64,000 nt of DNA from CAYOVG01 sp964407285 (GTDB lineage: Bacteria > Desulfobacterota > Syntrophobacteria > Syntrophobacterales > Syntrophobacteraceae): the NCBI GenBank assembly GCA_964407285.1, contig CAYOVG010000001.1:1-64000 (forward strand), written 5' to 3'. The notes below the pieces were generated by a model. It had not been told where the DNA came from. It did not search any database and saw only the letters and a program-made list of their open reading frames with translations. Of this stretch, positions 34,728-44,700 are shown in pieces (the stretch's first letter is position 1; the number at the start of each line of letters is the position of its first letter). The position numbers and the translations under genes are program-made.

Positions 34728-37484
34728 CTACTCGGTATAATACCTTCTGTACTTGTGATAGTACTTGCCGTAGTAATAGTACCCCTCTTTTCTATAATCG
34801 AGCATATTCAGCACGGCGCCGACCATCGGGGCGTCAACGGTATCCAGTTGCTCCTTCGCGCGCGCGATGGTTCCATGATTGGTGTCGAGCGCCTTTATGA
34901 CCAGTATCACGCCATCGGCGAGGGAACTCAGGATCGCCGCATCACTCACGGTGCCGACAGGAGGCGAGTCGATAAGGATCAGATCGAATTGACGCCGCAG
35001 CAAATCGACGAGCACCCTCATCCGTTTGCTCGCCAGCAACTCGGCAGGGTTTGCCGGCTTCTTTCCGCATAGCAGCAAGGACATCTCCGTGCCGGGAATC
35101 CGGGTGATCCTCCGCTGAATTATGTCCATCAGGTATTTTGGGGTTCTCTCCAGTTCGGTCTCGATGTTTCCCAACGCCGTCCTGATGGCCGCATCCTTCT
35201 CATCGATGGAAAGGGAAACACCGGAGGGAGACTCCACAAACCTGAACCTGGCATTGCCGCACCCGTAGAGCTTCTCGATGTTTTCCTGGATGTGAAGCTT
35301 CAATGGTCCCGCCAGTTCCTCGACGCTGCAAAAACCAAGGTTCAGCACCACGGTGGCGAACCTCTGGTGCGTGGCTTGCTTCTTCTGGACAACGATCTCC
35401 AACTGCTCGGGCGTGAGTTTGCCGCTTTTCACCAGCAGTTGGCCGAAGCCGGTCTCCGGAGGCCGGGTGAGCCAGTCCACATCGATTATCCGGCCCTTAT
35501 GGAACAGCACGGAAAACGAGTCGGCACCGCCGTCATAGCGGATCTCACCGGTCTTCTCCTGTAACTCGAGAAGCTTGTGCAGGTCGGTGATGGTCAGTTC
35601 CCCGAGCACGCCATCCTTCACTTCCGTACTCACCATATCGAGCAGTACTTCCGTGATCCCCTCCTGCGCTTGAATATCGAGAGAGTTCTTCACCGACGGG
35701 ACCCGCAAATCAGCCTCCAGCACCAGTGTGCTCATTCCGAGTTGCGGCATTGTAATGCCGAGATTGAGCGTCAGGGTGGATTTGCCTTCACCGGGCATGC
35801 TGCTCGTGACCAGGTAGACGCCTTTCGGGTGGTCGACCTGCGTAAACCTGACATTGGTGGCGAGAGTCCTGAACGATTCCGCAAAGTGGCTGTTCAAGGG
35901 CATGTCGAGCAGGATGGGGATGGAGTACTTGGATTCCTCTTTCTTCCGGCCGTTGCGGTACTCCAGCGGCACTTCGGAAAGAACCGGAAGCCCCGTCAGC
36001 CTTTCGACGTCCTCCTTGTTGTGAACGGTCTGATCCATGTATTCGCGAAGGGCCGCCAACCCGACCCCGGCAAACAGACCGAAAACCACGCTCAGGATCA
36101 TGTTCAAGGTCTTTCTGGGTGATATGGGACCAAGGGGAACGGAAGCGGGCTCGACAAGACGCAGGTTGCTCTTGATGATCTCATCCGTCATTGCGGCCTG
36201 CTTCACCTTGGTAAGCAGCGTATTGTACAGTTCCCTGTTGGTCGTCACCTCACGCTCCAGGATGGCGTATTCGAGCGTCTTGCGATTGGACGTGATCGCT
36301 TCGCTCTCGTACCCCGTCGACGCTTTCTGCATGGCGGCCTCTCTGGCCAGAAGCACTCCACGTTCGGCTTCCAGGTTGCTGAGCGCTTTCTGAATCTGCT
36401 GCTGGATTTTATTCCTTAGTTCCCCGATCTTGGAGGTGACCTTTATGATCTCGGGATGCTTGCCCCTATAAACTCCCGATAGTTTACGGTATTCGACCTC
36501 GCTGCTCAGCAATTCAGTGAAAAGGGCGTTCAGATGCTCGTCGTTGAGAAAGGAGGGAAAAGCGCGCGCGCCCCCGCTGTTCGCCGCTCCGGCGAACTTC
36601 TTCAACTCGCTGATCTTGGCTTCGATTTCCATGCGCCTGGCCGTGGCTTTTACGAAATCCTCATTTGCCTCCTCGATCTTTTGCGCGCTCACCTTATGCC
36701 GGCCTTCAAGCGAGAAGATGTTTTCCCTTTCCTTGAAGTCGAGAAATTCCTTTTCGGCATCCGCAACCCTTTTCTGCGTTTCCTGGAGTTGCTTCGACAT
36801 CCAGTCCAGAATTCTCCGTGAAGTCTCGAGGCGCGTGCTCGAATCGTACATGATGTATGTTTCGGCAACTCCATTTGCTATGTCCCTGGCGAGGACCGGA
36901 TCATGGTCCCGAACCCGGATATTCAACAGGCGCGTATCCCTCACTTCTTCAATCTGGACTTTGCCGCGCAGTTGCGAGACCCTCGAAGCCAGTTCCCTCT
37001 CTTCGGGCGAAGTCGGTTCCGTATCCTTCTTCGGAGCGGAAAACAGGTAGAGGCGTATATCCGTGATGTTGGATTTCAAGTTCCTCAGAAAGCGGTTGAA
37101 CAGGTTGTCCGCCGCCTGCGGACCGCCGCCCGGCCGTGTCGCATCAGGGGTATCGACCCGCTCCAGCACCTTCTCGAGGACCGGCCGGGAAGTGATGATC
37201 TTGAAATGTGTCCGGAAGGATAGTTGCTGCCCCACGTAGTTTTCGACTTCGAGGTGCTCTCCGGTCAGAGGGGAGCGCGCGCTCTCCTTGTCGATGAGGA
37301 CCTTCGCCACAGCCTCGTACACCGGTTTCCTGGTATATGTGTAAAGCCCCGTGAACACAACGCTGACAATCAGGCATGAAACGGCGAGGGCGAGGTGCTT
37401 CCTCAAGAGTTGGTGGAAGTGAGCCACGGGGTGCGGCTTCAGAGCGGATTTTCCATTTAGAGCGTTTTGTGGTGCTGTTTGCAT
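34728..37484 (-). CDS. Wzz/Wzc-type chain-length regulator and tyrosine kinase with inserted PATAN/MshEN-like module
   Basis: A 918-residue protein. Membrane segments at about 31-50 and 460-478 bracket a periplasmic Wzz-type domain with a long coiled coil (about 220-430, including KHPEII). The cytoplasmic BY-kinase has Walker A MPGEGKST (563-570), Walker A' VLEADLRVP (588-596) and Walker B LILIDSPPV (835-843). The C-terminal tail has ten Tyr among its last 22 residues, the autophosphorylation cluster. Between Walker A' and B, where ordinary Wzc has a short link, lie about 170 extra residues (623-790): LGELTITDLHKLLELQEKTGEIRYDGG...LFHKGRIIDVD, a DUF4388/PATAN-like pattern, then GQLLVKSGKLTPEQLEIVVQ...LNLGFCSVEELA, an MshEN/GspE_N-like pattern. 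It should control polymer length and export. Confidence 0.85.
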   Translation of the reverse strand: MQTAPQNALNGKSALKPHPVAHFHQLLRKHLALAVSCLIVSVVFTGLYTYTRKPVYEAVAKVLIDKESARSPLTGEHLEVENYVGQQLSFRTHFKIITSRPVLEKVLERVDTPDATRPGGGPQAADNLFNRFLRNLKSNITDIRLYLFSAPKKDTEPTSPEERELASRVSQLRGKVQIEEVRDTRLLNIRVRDHDPVLARDIANGVAETYIMYDSSTRLETSRRILDWMSKQLQETQKRVADAEKEFLDFKERENIFSLEGRHKVSAQKIEEANEDFVKATARRMEIEAKISELKKFAGAANSGGARAFPSFLNDEHLNALFTELLSSEVEYRKLSGVYRGKHPEIIKVTSKIGELRNKIQQQIQKALSNLEAERGVLLAREAAMQKASTGYESEAITSNRKTLEYAILEREVTTNRELYNTLLTKVKQAAMTDEIIKSNLRLVEPASVPLGPISPRKTLNMILSVVFGLFAGVGLAALREYMDQTVHNKEDVERLTGLPVLSEVPLEYRNGRKKEESKYSIPILLDMPLNSHFAESFRTLATNVRFTQVDHPKGVYLVTSSMPGEGKSTLTLNLGITMPQLGMSTLVLEADLRVPSVKNSLDIQAQEGITEVLLDMVSTEVKDGVLGELTITDLHKLLELQEKTGEIRYDGGADSFSVLFHKGRIIDVDWLTRPPETGFGQLLVKSGKLTPEQLEIVVQKKQATHQRFATVVLNLGFCSVEELAGPLKLHIQENIEKLYGCGNARFRFVESPSGVSLSIDEKDAAIRTALGNIETELERTPKYLMDIIQRRITRIPGTEMSLLLCGKKPANPAELLASKRMRVLVDLLRRQFDLILIDSPPVGTVSDAAILSSLADGVILVIKALDTNHGTIARAKEQLDTVDAPMVGAVLNMLDYRKEGYYYYGKYYHKYRRYYTE

Positions 37485-37507
37485 GAGTAAGGGACCTTAG
37501 ACCGTCA

Positions 37508-37524
37508 AATGTTGCGGGTTGCAG
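37508..37524. repeat. Short heptamer repeat (two GTTGCRG units)
   Basis: Sequence GTTGCGGGTTGCAGG in the gap before the Wzc-like gene, two units of the 7-base repeat found in longer arrays elsewhere in the window. Confidence 0.45.
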
Positions 37525-37565
37525 GCTCCGCCCCACGGAAATGCGGAATGCGTGCGCACTCGAAA

Positions 37566-38462
37566 TCAAAACCACGATTCAGGCACAAAAACCCTGTCGC
37601 CCGGTTGAAGGGGGACATCTTTAGCCTGACCGGTCTGAACCTTCTCCAGGTTGATATCGATGGTGCGCTGTTCGTCTCCGTTCCTTCGCGTGATGACGGT
37701 ACGGTTGGGTGCGGCGTACTTGGAGAACCCGCCGGCCATCGTACAGGCGTCCAGTGCGGTCAGCCCCTCCTGAAAGTCATACACGCCGGGTTTTTCGACC
37801 TTGCCGAGAACGGATACCTTATGCTGCGTCACATTCGAAAAGCCGGCCTGCTGAATGTAAACGACATCGTCCGCTTCGAGTTCGACATCCCCCTGGCTCA
37901 CCCCCTGGTCGAGCAGTTCCCGAAGACTCACCTGGACCGCCTTCCGGTCCTTTACCAGCCTATCGAGTTCCTTGTCGTCTTTCACATCCTTTATGGAACC
38001 CTTCAGTATAAAGGCCGTATTGCCACGCTCCTTGGTGACCCCGCCGGCCTTGGCGATCATTTCGAGAAGCGTCGTGGACCCTTCCAGCGCGTACAGCCCG
38101 GGTTTTTCCACGGCGCCGGTGATGTAGACCTTCTTGCTCTTATAGTCCTTGATGTTGATGATGACCTGCGGATTAACGAAGTAGTCCTGCTCCAGGGGCC
38201 GGGTTATAGCATCGGTGAGCTGTGCGACGGACAGTCCCGCCGCCCTGATTTCGCCGAGAAAGGGCACATTCACCGTGCCCCGCGAAGAAACGGTCACGTC
38301 GACAGTCTCCTGGGTAACACCGCCGGCGAAAATCTTTATCGAAAGAATATCCCCGTTTCCGATAGCATACCCTTTATCGGCGCAATGGCCCTCCCGCGCA
38401 ATCCACGCCGCGGCCGCCAGAACTACCAGCAAAAGAACGAACTTCCGGAGCTTGCCGTCCAT
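37566..38462 (-). CDS. Polysaccharide export protein (Wza/OPX family)
   Basis: A 298-residue secreted protein: basic start MDGKLRKF, hydrophobic core LLLVVLAAAAWIA and likely signal cleavage near HCA-DKG. Then the Poly_export domain (YAIGNGDILSIKIFAGGV...VNVPFLGEIRAAGLS) and two SLBB domains (KKVYITGAVEKPGLYALEGSTTLLEMIAKAGG; HKVSVLGKVEKPGVYDFQEGLTALDACTMAGG), ending QPGDRVFVPESWF. The preprotein has no obvious lipobox Cys, so it may be soluble in the periplasm or use another anchor; the C-terminal transmembrane helix of E. coli Wza is absent, suggesting that it relies on the beta-barrel protein encoded just upstream. The start at 38462 lies 7 bases after the stop of that gene. Confidence 0.9.
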   Translation of the reverse strand: MDGKLRKFVLLLVVLAAAAWIAREGHCADKGYAIGNGDILSIKIFAGGVTQETVDVTVSSRGTVNVPFLGEIRAAGLSVAQLTDAITRPLEQDYFVNPQVIINIKDYKSKKVYITGAVEKPGLYALEGSTTLLEMIAKAGGVTKERGNTAFILKGSIKDVKDDKELDRLVKDRKAVQVSLRELLDQGVSQGDVELEADDVVYIQQAGFSNVTQHKVSVLGKVEKPGVYDFQEGLTALDACTMAGGFSKYAAPNRTVITRRNGDEQRTIDINLEKVQTGQAKDVPLQPGDRVFVPESWF

Positions 38463-38469
38463 TACCTGC

Positions 38470-39690
38470 TTACTCTCCACCCTTCTTGTCGGTTGTCGAC
38501 CCGAAATCATGATGTGCTCTCAATCTCACAAAAAACACGTTTTCGGTAAAATCCGACCCGTCCTGGCTCGAATCCCTGTTCGTACGGCCGTACTCCGCGC
38601 TGAGCTCCAGGCGCTTATCCAGAAAAAGATAACCGGCGCCGACGAAGAAGTTGTAATCGTTGTCGGTGCGCGACCTTCGGACATAATCGGCGTACTGGTA
38701 GAAACCGCCCGCGTAGGCCCGCACGACATCCCACAGGAGATACTCCCCCGTAACCTTGAAGAGGTACGCCTCGAAATAATCATTATCCACGGTGAAGTCG
38801 TTGAGGTTGCGCTCGAAGAAAACATCGATTTTGCTCACATCCGTTTGCCTGCTCAAACCCAGGTTGAACGTAAAGGAGCCCTTACTGTCGAAGGCAGCCT
38901 CGTCGAATTCCCTCACCTGGTAGCCGGCTCCGATCCGGCCTTCGAATTCGGAATTGAATTCTCTCCTGAAGATGAGTTTGGCCTGGTACGACGAATAATC
39001 GCTATTGGCGCCGCCATCGTATTCTCTGCGCCAGTACTGATTTTCGAGATCGAGGTGGTTGCGGCTGTTGAGGTTGTAGGTAAGCGTCACGATGCCGCGG
39101 TTCTCCGTGGAATCCTCTCTACCTATGGTGCTGGGATTGCCGATATAGTTGAACACTTCATTTCGATACCCCAGTTTTACGGCGCCCCTGTTGCTGATAT
39201 CGTAGGATATGAACGGACTGAGGCGATTACGCCAGAACTTGTCCCGATTCGTGATGGAGTAGAAAATATCGGCCTGAGCGGGCTCCCTGGTCAGGATGTA
39301 GTTCTCGTCGATTCCCAGCGTTATCCTCGTGCCGAGCCGTGTCGCGGCGGAGAGGTAGAGCAAATGCCCCGTATAATCGAGTCCCGATGCATCCTCATAC
39401 TTCCCGCCGACATCGTCGTGTATGAAATAAGACAAAGTGTAGTCGAAATTGAACCGGCTCTTGTCCGAAAGCGCTTCAATGCTCAAGCCCGGAGCGATTT
39501 GCGTTATCCAGAACTCCGCCTTTTGCTGCTCGCTCCTGAAAAAATTATCGGTGTATTCCTCTTCGAAATTGAGATAGGGCGTAATCCGTAATTCAGCATC
39601 CGCATGATTCGACAGCACGACGCCGACTATGGTCACACCGGCCATAACCATTGCGACCCACCTGAACACCGCTCGAAGTAACCCTGCCAT
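38470..39690 (-). CDS. Outer-membrane beta-barrel protein of exopolysaccharide export
   Basis: A 406-residue protein with a signal peptide (VAMVMAGVTIVGVVLSNHADA) and a body of alternating strands rich in Tyr, Asn and Asp (for example RFNFDYTLSYFIHDD, NHLDLENQYWRREYD, FEGRIGAGYQVREFDEAAF, KRLELSAEYGRTNRD). It resembles the BBP2/PF10082 type porin-like proteins found with exopolysaccharide operons. Together with the OPX protein, 7 bases downstream, it could form the outer-membrane exit pore. The C-terminus (TTDKKGGE) is not the usual aromatic beta-signal; FVRLRAHHDF a few residues earlier may serve. Confidence 0.85.
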   Translation of the reverse strand: MAGLLRAVFRWVAMVMAGVTIVGVVLSNHADAELRITPYLNFEEEYTDNFFRSEQQKAEFWITQIAPGLSIEALSDKSRFNFDYTLSYFIHDDVGGKYEDASGLDYTGHLLYLSAATRLGTRITLGIDENYILTREPAQADIFYSITNRDKFWRNRLSPFISYDISNRGAVKLGYRNEVFNYIGNPSTIGREDSTENRGIVTLTYNLNSRNHLDLENQYWRREYDGGANSDYSSYQAKLIFRREFNSEFEGRIGAGYQVREFDEAAFDSKGSFTFNLGLSRQTDVSKIDVFFERNLNDFTVDNDYFEAYLFKVTGEYLLWDVVRAYAGGFYQYADYVRRSRTDNDYNFFVGAGYLFLDKRLELSAEYGRTNRDSSQDGSDFTENVFFVRLRAHHDFGSTTDKKGGE

Positions 39691-39756
39691 TGCCCCTCCA
39701 TCACCGTTTACACTTTTTCATCACGCTGGAAGCGTGGCTGCTTTCCATCACCTCTA

Positions 39757-40446
39757 CTAATACCGGCTTGCCTGCGGGTCGTAAATCACCGGAACGCCCG
39801 TTCCGGGAGCCCCGGTACCCGGAGGATTGTTCTTAGGGGGTTGATTCTGGCCGGCATCGGGTTCCTGACTCCCCGGCGGCGCCTGCCCCGCTCCAACCGG
39901 CGGTGGAACGACGACAGGAGGAAGAGGCGCGCTGAAGGCCGCCTGCACGGTTTGAACCACCTGCTGTCCGATTTCGGGGGATGCGCCGAGAATGGCCGCG
40001 ACCGCCGCCTGGATCTGGGGCTGCACCGCGGCCATCTGGACGCCGTGGACGGCCGCCGCCGCTCTAACGCCCATTATGGCTTCCCCGGCCATCCGAATCG
40101 GGTCGACGCCCATCCGTACGCAGACACCGGTAAATACGGTTATTATCTGAACGGGAAGATTAGCCGGGTTTTTTCCTATCGCAACAGAAGCGTTGAACAA
40201 CGACAGGCAAAGCGGCTGCGCCAGCGCGCCCGGGTCCACTCCGCTTTCGATAGCGGCGCTCAAGGCCTCCCTGATGGCGTCTTCAAGCGGCAGACCCGCT
40301 CGAAGCGCCGCGTCGGCTTTAGCGGTAATCTCCGGCAGGCCGGCGGCATGAAGACCCTCCGGCAGAGCAAGGAGAGAATACATCGCAACAAAAAAGCCCG
40401 CTAATGCCCCAATAACCGAAAAACCTCTTCCCTTTCGATCCACCAC
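39757..40446 (-). CDS. Secreted hypothetical protein with Pro/Gly-rich tail
   Basis: A protein of about 229 residues. A likely signal peptide (GFSVIGALAGFFVAMYSLLALPEGLHA) is followed by a helical, Ala-rich domain (residues about 30-150) with repeated patterns GVDPGALAQPLCLSLFNASV and GVDPIRMAGEAIMGV, then a low-complexity Pro/Gly tail (PPVVVPPPVGAGQAPPG...). The start is taken as GTG at 40446, where AGGAGAGG lies upstream; the longer frame would begin with TTG at 40476. No family recognised. It is probably transcribed with the beta-barrel and OPX genes (67 bases away) and may be a periplasmic or surface component of export. Confidence 0.6.
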   Translation of the reverse strand: MVDRKGRGFSVIGALAGFFVAMYSLLALPEGLHAAGLPEITAKADAALRAGLPLEDAIREALSAAIESGVDPGALAQPLCLSLFNASVAIGKNPANLPVQIITVFTGVCVRMGVDPIRMAGEAIMGVRAAAAVHGVQMAAVQPQIQAAVAAILGASPEIGQQVVQTVQAAFSAPLPPVVVPPPVGAGQAPPGSQEPDAGQNQPPKNNPPGTGAPGTGVPVIYDPQASRY

Positions 40447-41245
40447 GCCCCCCTTCCTCTCCTTCGACCAATTCAAGGAGATTTGCCGGAAAATTCAAAA
40501 CGAAAAGGCTGCAGCACTTCGACATGGCTCGTGTCGCCTGAATACCAGGAGCATCAAAAGCAAACAACTCTACTGAACAAGCGGTTATGATTCAGTTCAC
40601 GCCAACCTCCAATCCACGCCGTTCCAGCGAATCGGCATGAGTTTACATCTCACTACGGCATGGTCGCATTTCAGTCTTTTCGATTGTATACGCTCATCCT
40701 AATGGAGAATCCGGAAAGCTGCAAGAAGAATTTGGTAGAGCCGCGGAACACGCCCGTCTGTCGCATGATCGCCCACCCGCCTGCGTAAGAAGGCGTACGG
40801 GATTACCCTTTCTTACTCCCTTTTTACGGCGCAAACCAATGCCGGAGGCTCTCACATCGCGCCGGCGCGGAGCCTGAAGCCCCGTTCAGGAGGGTAAGTA
40901 CGAGGAGCAGGGAGCTATTATAATGGCGCTATTTACCCTGGAATGACCACAAACGGCGGGCGCTTATGCGAATATAACTTCTCCACGGAATTCCGGCGGC
41001 GACGATACCGTGGCCCGTGGCGGATGAGGAGACGCGAATCCCCAATCTCCAACGGGCCGGCTCAAATATGCTTCTTTGTTCTCAATCCGAACCCGACTGT
41101 CGGTCCGCGGCGGCTTTTCACATTACGCTTCGAGGCTTTCGGGCGGGAGAACCGGACTCCGTGAGGAAAAAGCTTTCCACGACTTCCTCCGGTTCTTCTC
41201 TCCTGAATTGGTGGGGGACAAGGAATGCTGCGTACCGGGAGCCGA
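40447..41245. other. Intergenic region, no gene recognised
   Basis: About 800 bases between the exopolysaccharide locus and the pilus locus. Some plus-strand frames are open but have no ribosome-binding site or protein pattern. A GC-rich hairpin-forming stretch lies near 40838-40895 (GGCGCAAACCAATGCCGG), but it lacks the GGACGCAAAGC motif of a cyclic di-GMP riboswitch. Promoters for the exopolysaccharide operon are expected here. Confidence 0.45.
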
Positions 41246-41593
41246 TTATTTCGATTTTCCCGTCGAATCCGTACCCGTGGACTGCGTGTTACCGGATGGA
41301 CTCAAATCCCTCGAACCTGCGGGTTCGCCTCTCCCGGCGGCTCCAACTCCCGGAGAAGGGGCTGCCGGCCTGAATTTCTCCTTGCATGCAATCAATTCTT
41401 CCTCGTCGGCAGCAGCCTGCACACAAGCTATTTCATCCAGAATCCTGGCTTTCTCCCGCTCGAGGTTTTGGAGAACTCCAGCCTTTATTTGCTCGATCCC
41501 TGGATTTCGTGTCTGCCGCGAGTCGCCGCTCTCGGCGGCAAAGATGGGTGAGACCAACAACAGCGCCAGGACAACCGTTACGAGTAATTTCAT
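41246..41593 (-). CDS. Small secreted hypothetical protein
   Basis: A 115-residue protein starting MKLLVTVVLALLLVSPIFAAES, a clear signal peptide with cleavage near FAA-ES and a strong ribosome-binding site (GGAGGAA). The mature part has a helical stretch with two Cys (IACVQAAADEEELIACKEKFR), which could form a disulfide, and a Ser/Gly/Thr-rich tail. It is the last gene of the pilus operon, 177 bases after PilY1. Family and role not recognised; an accessory periplasmic or surface protein of the pilus is plausible. Confidence 0.7.
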   Translation of the reverse strand: MKLLVTVVLALLLVSPIFAAESGDSRQTRNPGIEQIKAGVLQNLEREKARILDEIACVQAAADEEELIACKEKFRPAAPSPGVGAAGRGEPAGSRDLSPSGNTQSTGTDSTGKSK

Positions 41594-41770
41594 AATGCTA
41601 TTCCTCCAGTCTGAAAGCACCTGACCTGGGCCGGCATCGACCGGATCACGGGACTGATGATCCGGCGGAGATCAAACCCGCTCCACTGCGATTCCGGGCC
41701 GCCCGTCAGGCAAACATCCACGTCCCATCGACATCCATGGTCCCCATGCGGGAGCTCACAACGAAGTTTC

Positions 41771-44700
41771 TCAGTTATTGATCTCCCTCCAGAATACGAC
41801 GCCATCCCTGACCGATTGCGCAAGCCCCGTCTGCTGCTGGAAGATGGCTCCCGTGCTTTCCTGCGTGAAGACCACGCTGCCGTCTTCCTCCCCCAGGTGC
41901 ACGGCAACCTGAGAAGGCATACCGACTCCGAGGTCAACGGAGCTTTTTATCTTGGTCATGGTTTTCGTCGTCCCGCCGGTGGTGACTTCCTTCTGCTCCG
42001 TTCCGAGAATGTTCTCCTTATACGCTGTCCCGGTTTGCGCGTAGAGGGCGTAGAGTTCGCTGGTTCCACCTCCGAAGGAGCACTCGTCGAGTGTGGGAGT
42101 GAACGACGTGAAGATGACGAGTCCGCCCACGATGGCGGGCTTCACCATTACACGTTCGCTGGGATTGTCGAGTATGCACGTCTTGTTGCCGCTGCCGAAA
42201 GTGCTGGTGGTGGTCGGTACGGTGAGGTTGAGCATAAAGCCCTTCTGATATTCCACGCTCGAAACAAGATCCGACCACCCGGTCCCGGATGCGAGCCCCT
42301 CGACATAGGTCGAGTTGCCGTCCTCATAGACGTTAACATTGGTGACATTCAATAGATCGGCGGAAGCAACCGTGGTAGTGCAGCTACTGCCGTATTGGGA
42401 CGTGCAGGGTTCCTTGACGCCGAAAAAGGACTGCTGATCGGTGTTGTACTTGTCGCACTCGCCATAGAAGCGACCCGTTCCGAAATAGAGCCAAAGATTA
42501 TAGATTCTCCCATAAGAGTCGACCAACATGCCGGAGGTATCCAGGGGAGTCTCGTTAGGATCGGAAGTCTTCTTGTTCGTTCCCGTGGCGCTATAGACTA
42601 TATTACCGGAGGAATCCACCTTGTAGTTTCCCGATGTATCGGCGACTCCGGCCAATCCCGGCGCTCCGGTCACGGGTTTGCCCGCGTCGAACAATGTGCT
42701 GAGGGTCCAGTTGGCGGGGTTGAAGTCGGGACGGGAACCACTGCCGACGGTGGTGACCCTGTACATCTTACCGCCGAAAACGCCGCAGGACGGAATATTG
42801 CTGCAGTCGGTCTTCTCCACCGAGTTCGTAGCCGTGCCCGTCTGAAGAGAACTGCCAATGTAAAATGCATCGACATCGTAATTGATGCCGAGGTCAACCC
42901 CGGCCGCGGAAGCCATGAACTCCCCGGTATTGCCCGTGGTGAGCGTTCTTACCACCTCTCCGGTATAAAGATCCACAACATAGACCGTGCCGGTCCTGCC
43001 GCTCGCCGGGTTTCCTTCGAAATCGACCGGACCGTTCCCGAGGACGAGCAGCCATTTCTGGTCCGCATACGCAACGTCGGACGGCTTGTCGTAAGTGCCG
43101 TCGTCCTTGGCTTTCTGGACCCTCACGACCGATGGATACGATGTTGTGAAGTCCATGTCGTCGAACACCTTCTCCCAGAGAAGTACGGGGTTTTCCGGGT
43201 CCGTAATGTCGATAGCGAAGTACGAGGACTTGAAAGTCCTGGAACTGGAAGAACCACCGCCGAAGCTGCCGCTGACGGTGATGGGACTTCCTCCGAAGCC
43301 CATTCCCCCGACGAGCACGGTGCCCCACCCCTTGATGTGCTTGTCCGTCGCGGTGCTTTCGTTCTCCCAACTGTCCTGAAAGATCCGGGCATCGATCACC
43401 TTGGGTTTTGCATCCACGTAGTACATGTGAGAATACTCTTCACATGCAAGCCACCTGAGATGCGGTAGTACATTCTGGGGAATGAAGGCCCAGACCTCTT
43501 CTCCGAGCGTCCTGCCCTGGTTGTCGATATAAGCAACCTCAACAGAATTCGCGGTCCCGGAATAATCACCGCTTTTGTATACTCCGCCATAGAAACAGTG
43601 CAGCATTCCGTCGTTGGCGCCCGCATAAACATAGGTGGCCCTATTGGAGTATGCATTGTAATACGTATTATAAGTGGAATCGCCGTATATCAGGTCGTAA
43701 ATCTCCATGGGCTGCGCCTGGGGCGTCGGGCTGGAGTGGACGATGTCTCCCAGCAGATACTTCTTCGTGGTGCTGAGCCCGGTTGTCCCGTCCTTGACCG
43801 TCATGGCCCTGCTGCGCCAGCCCCGGTTGTTCCAGGCCGTGGTCTTATTGCCTGTGGAGTCTATTGCGTTTATGTAATCCACGAAGTCACTCGCTTCGGA
43901 GGAATCGACCTGCAGAAACGGAAGCAAGTCGCTCAAGCTCGCCGCGCCGGCCGTCGTGCCGGTGGTGAATTGAAGGAATTCGCCGCTGCCGACAGTCTCA
44001 TCGTTGTCCTTGTCCAGGAAAGTCCAGATCTTCCTCTCGGCCGTTCTTACCCCCAAGACCTCCGTCGCATTCCATATGGGCTTGATCTTCGTTAAATCCA
44101 CCGTCTCTTCGGCACTGCTCGTATCCCGCACATTATCGCCATTTGCGTCGCTGTACCGGTAGATATAGGTGTTCTGAGCGGCGCTGTCGTATTGGATTTC
44201 GATAATCTTATCGACGGTGAGATCGAGAAGGCCGTCATGGTTCGTATCTTCTCTCAAGTTCCCGTAGGCGTCGACCCAGAGAGCATTAAGAAATCCGGCC
44301 CACCTGATTTCGTTGGTCCCGTCGGTATCGTACGGCTTGAAATAGGCTTGGTACAACTGGCCGATACCGCTCTGCGAGGAGGTCACCAGGGCTGCCGCCG
44401 TACCCGAAGTGGCCTTTCTCATGATATCCGTAAGAATCCTGAGCATTGCGGATTCAAAATCCTTACCCCCCTCAGCGTGAGCGAAGTTCTTGGGCCAGGT
44501 AACCTGCACCGAAGCGCCGTCGACGGTAATGGTCTCCGTGTCCCCTTCCCACTCCCCGGTATCCGGCAAACCGTTACCGTTCCGGTCGTCGAAGCCCCCG
44601 TATTTCGTCGCGAGGTAGAGCTGATTGAGAGGCGGCGGAGGAACCTGGTATGTGCCGCTCGATGCTCTGAACGCGATGGCGTAAGTGGTAAGCGTCTGCG

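Noticed and set aside
40838..40895. Second cyclic di-GMP riboswitch, because of GCAAACC
   Set aside because: The GGACGCAAAGC block, tetraloop hairpin and second arm are missing.
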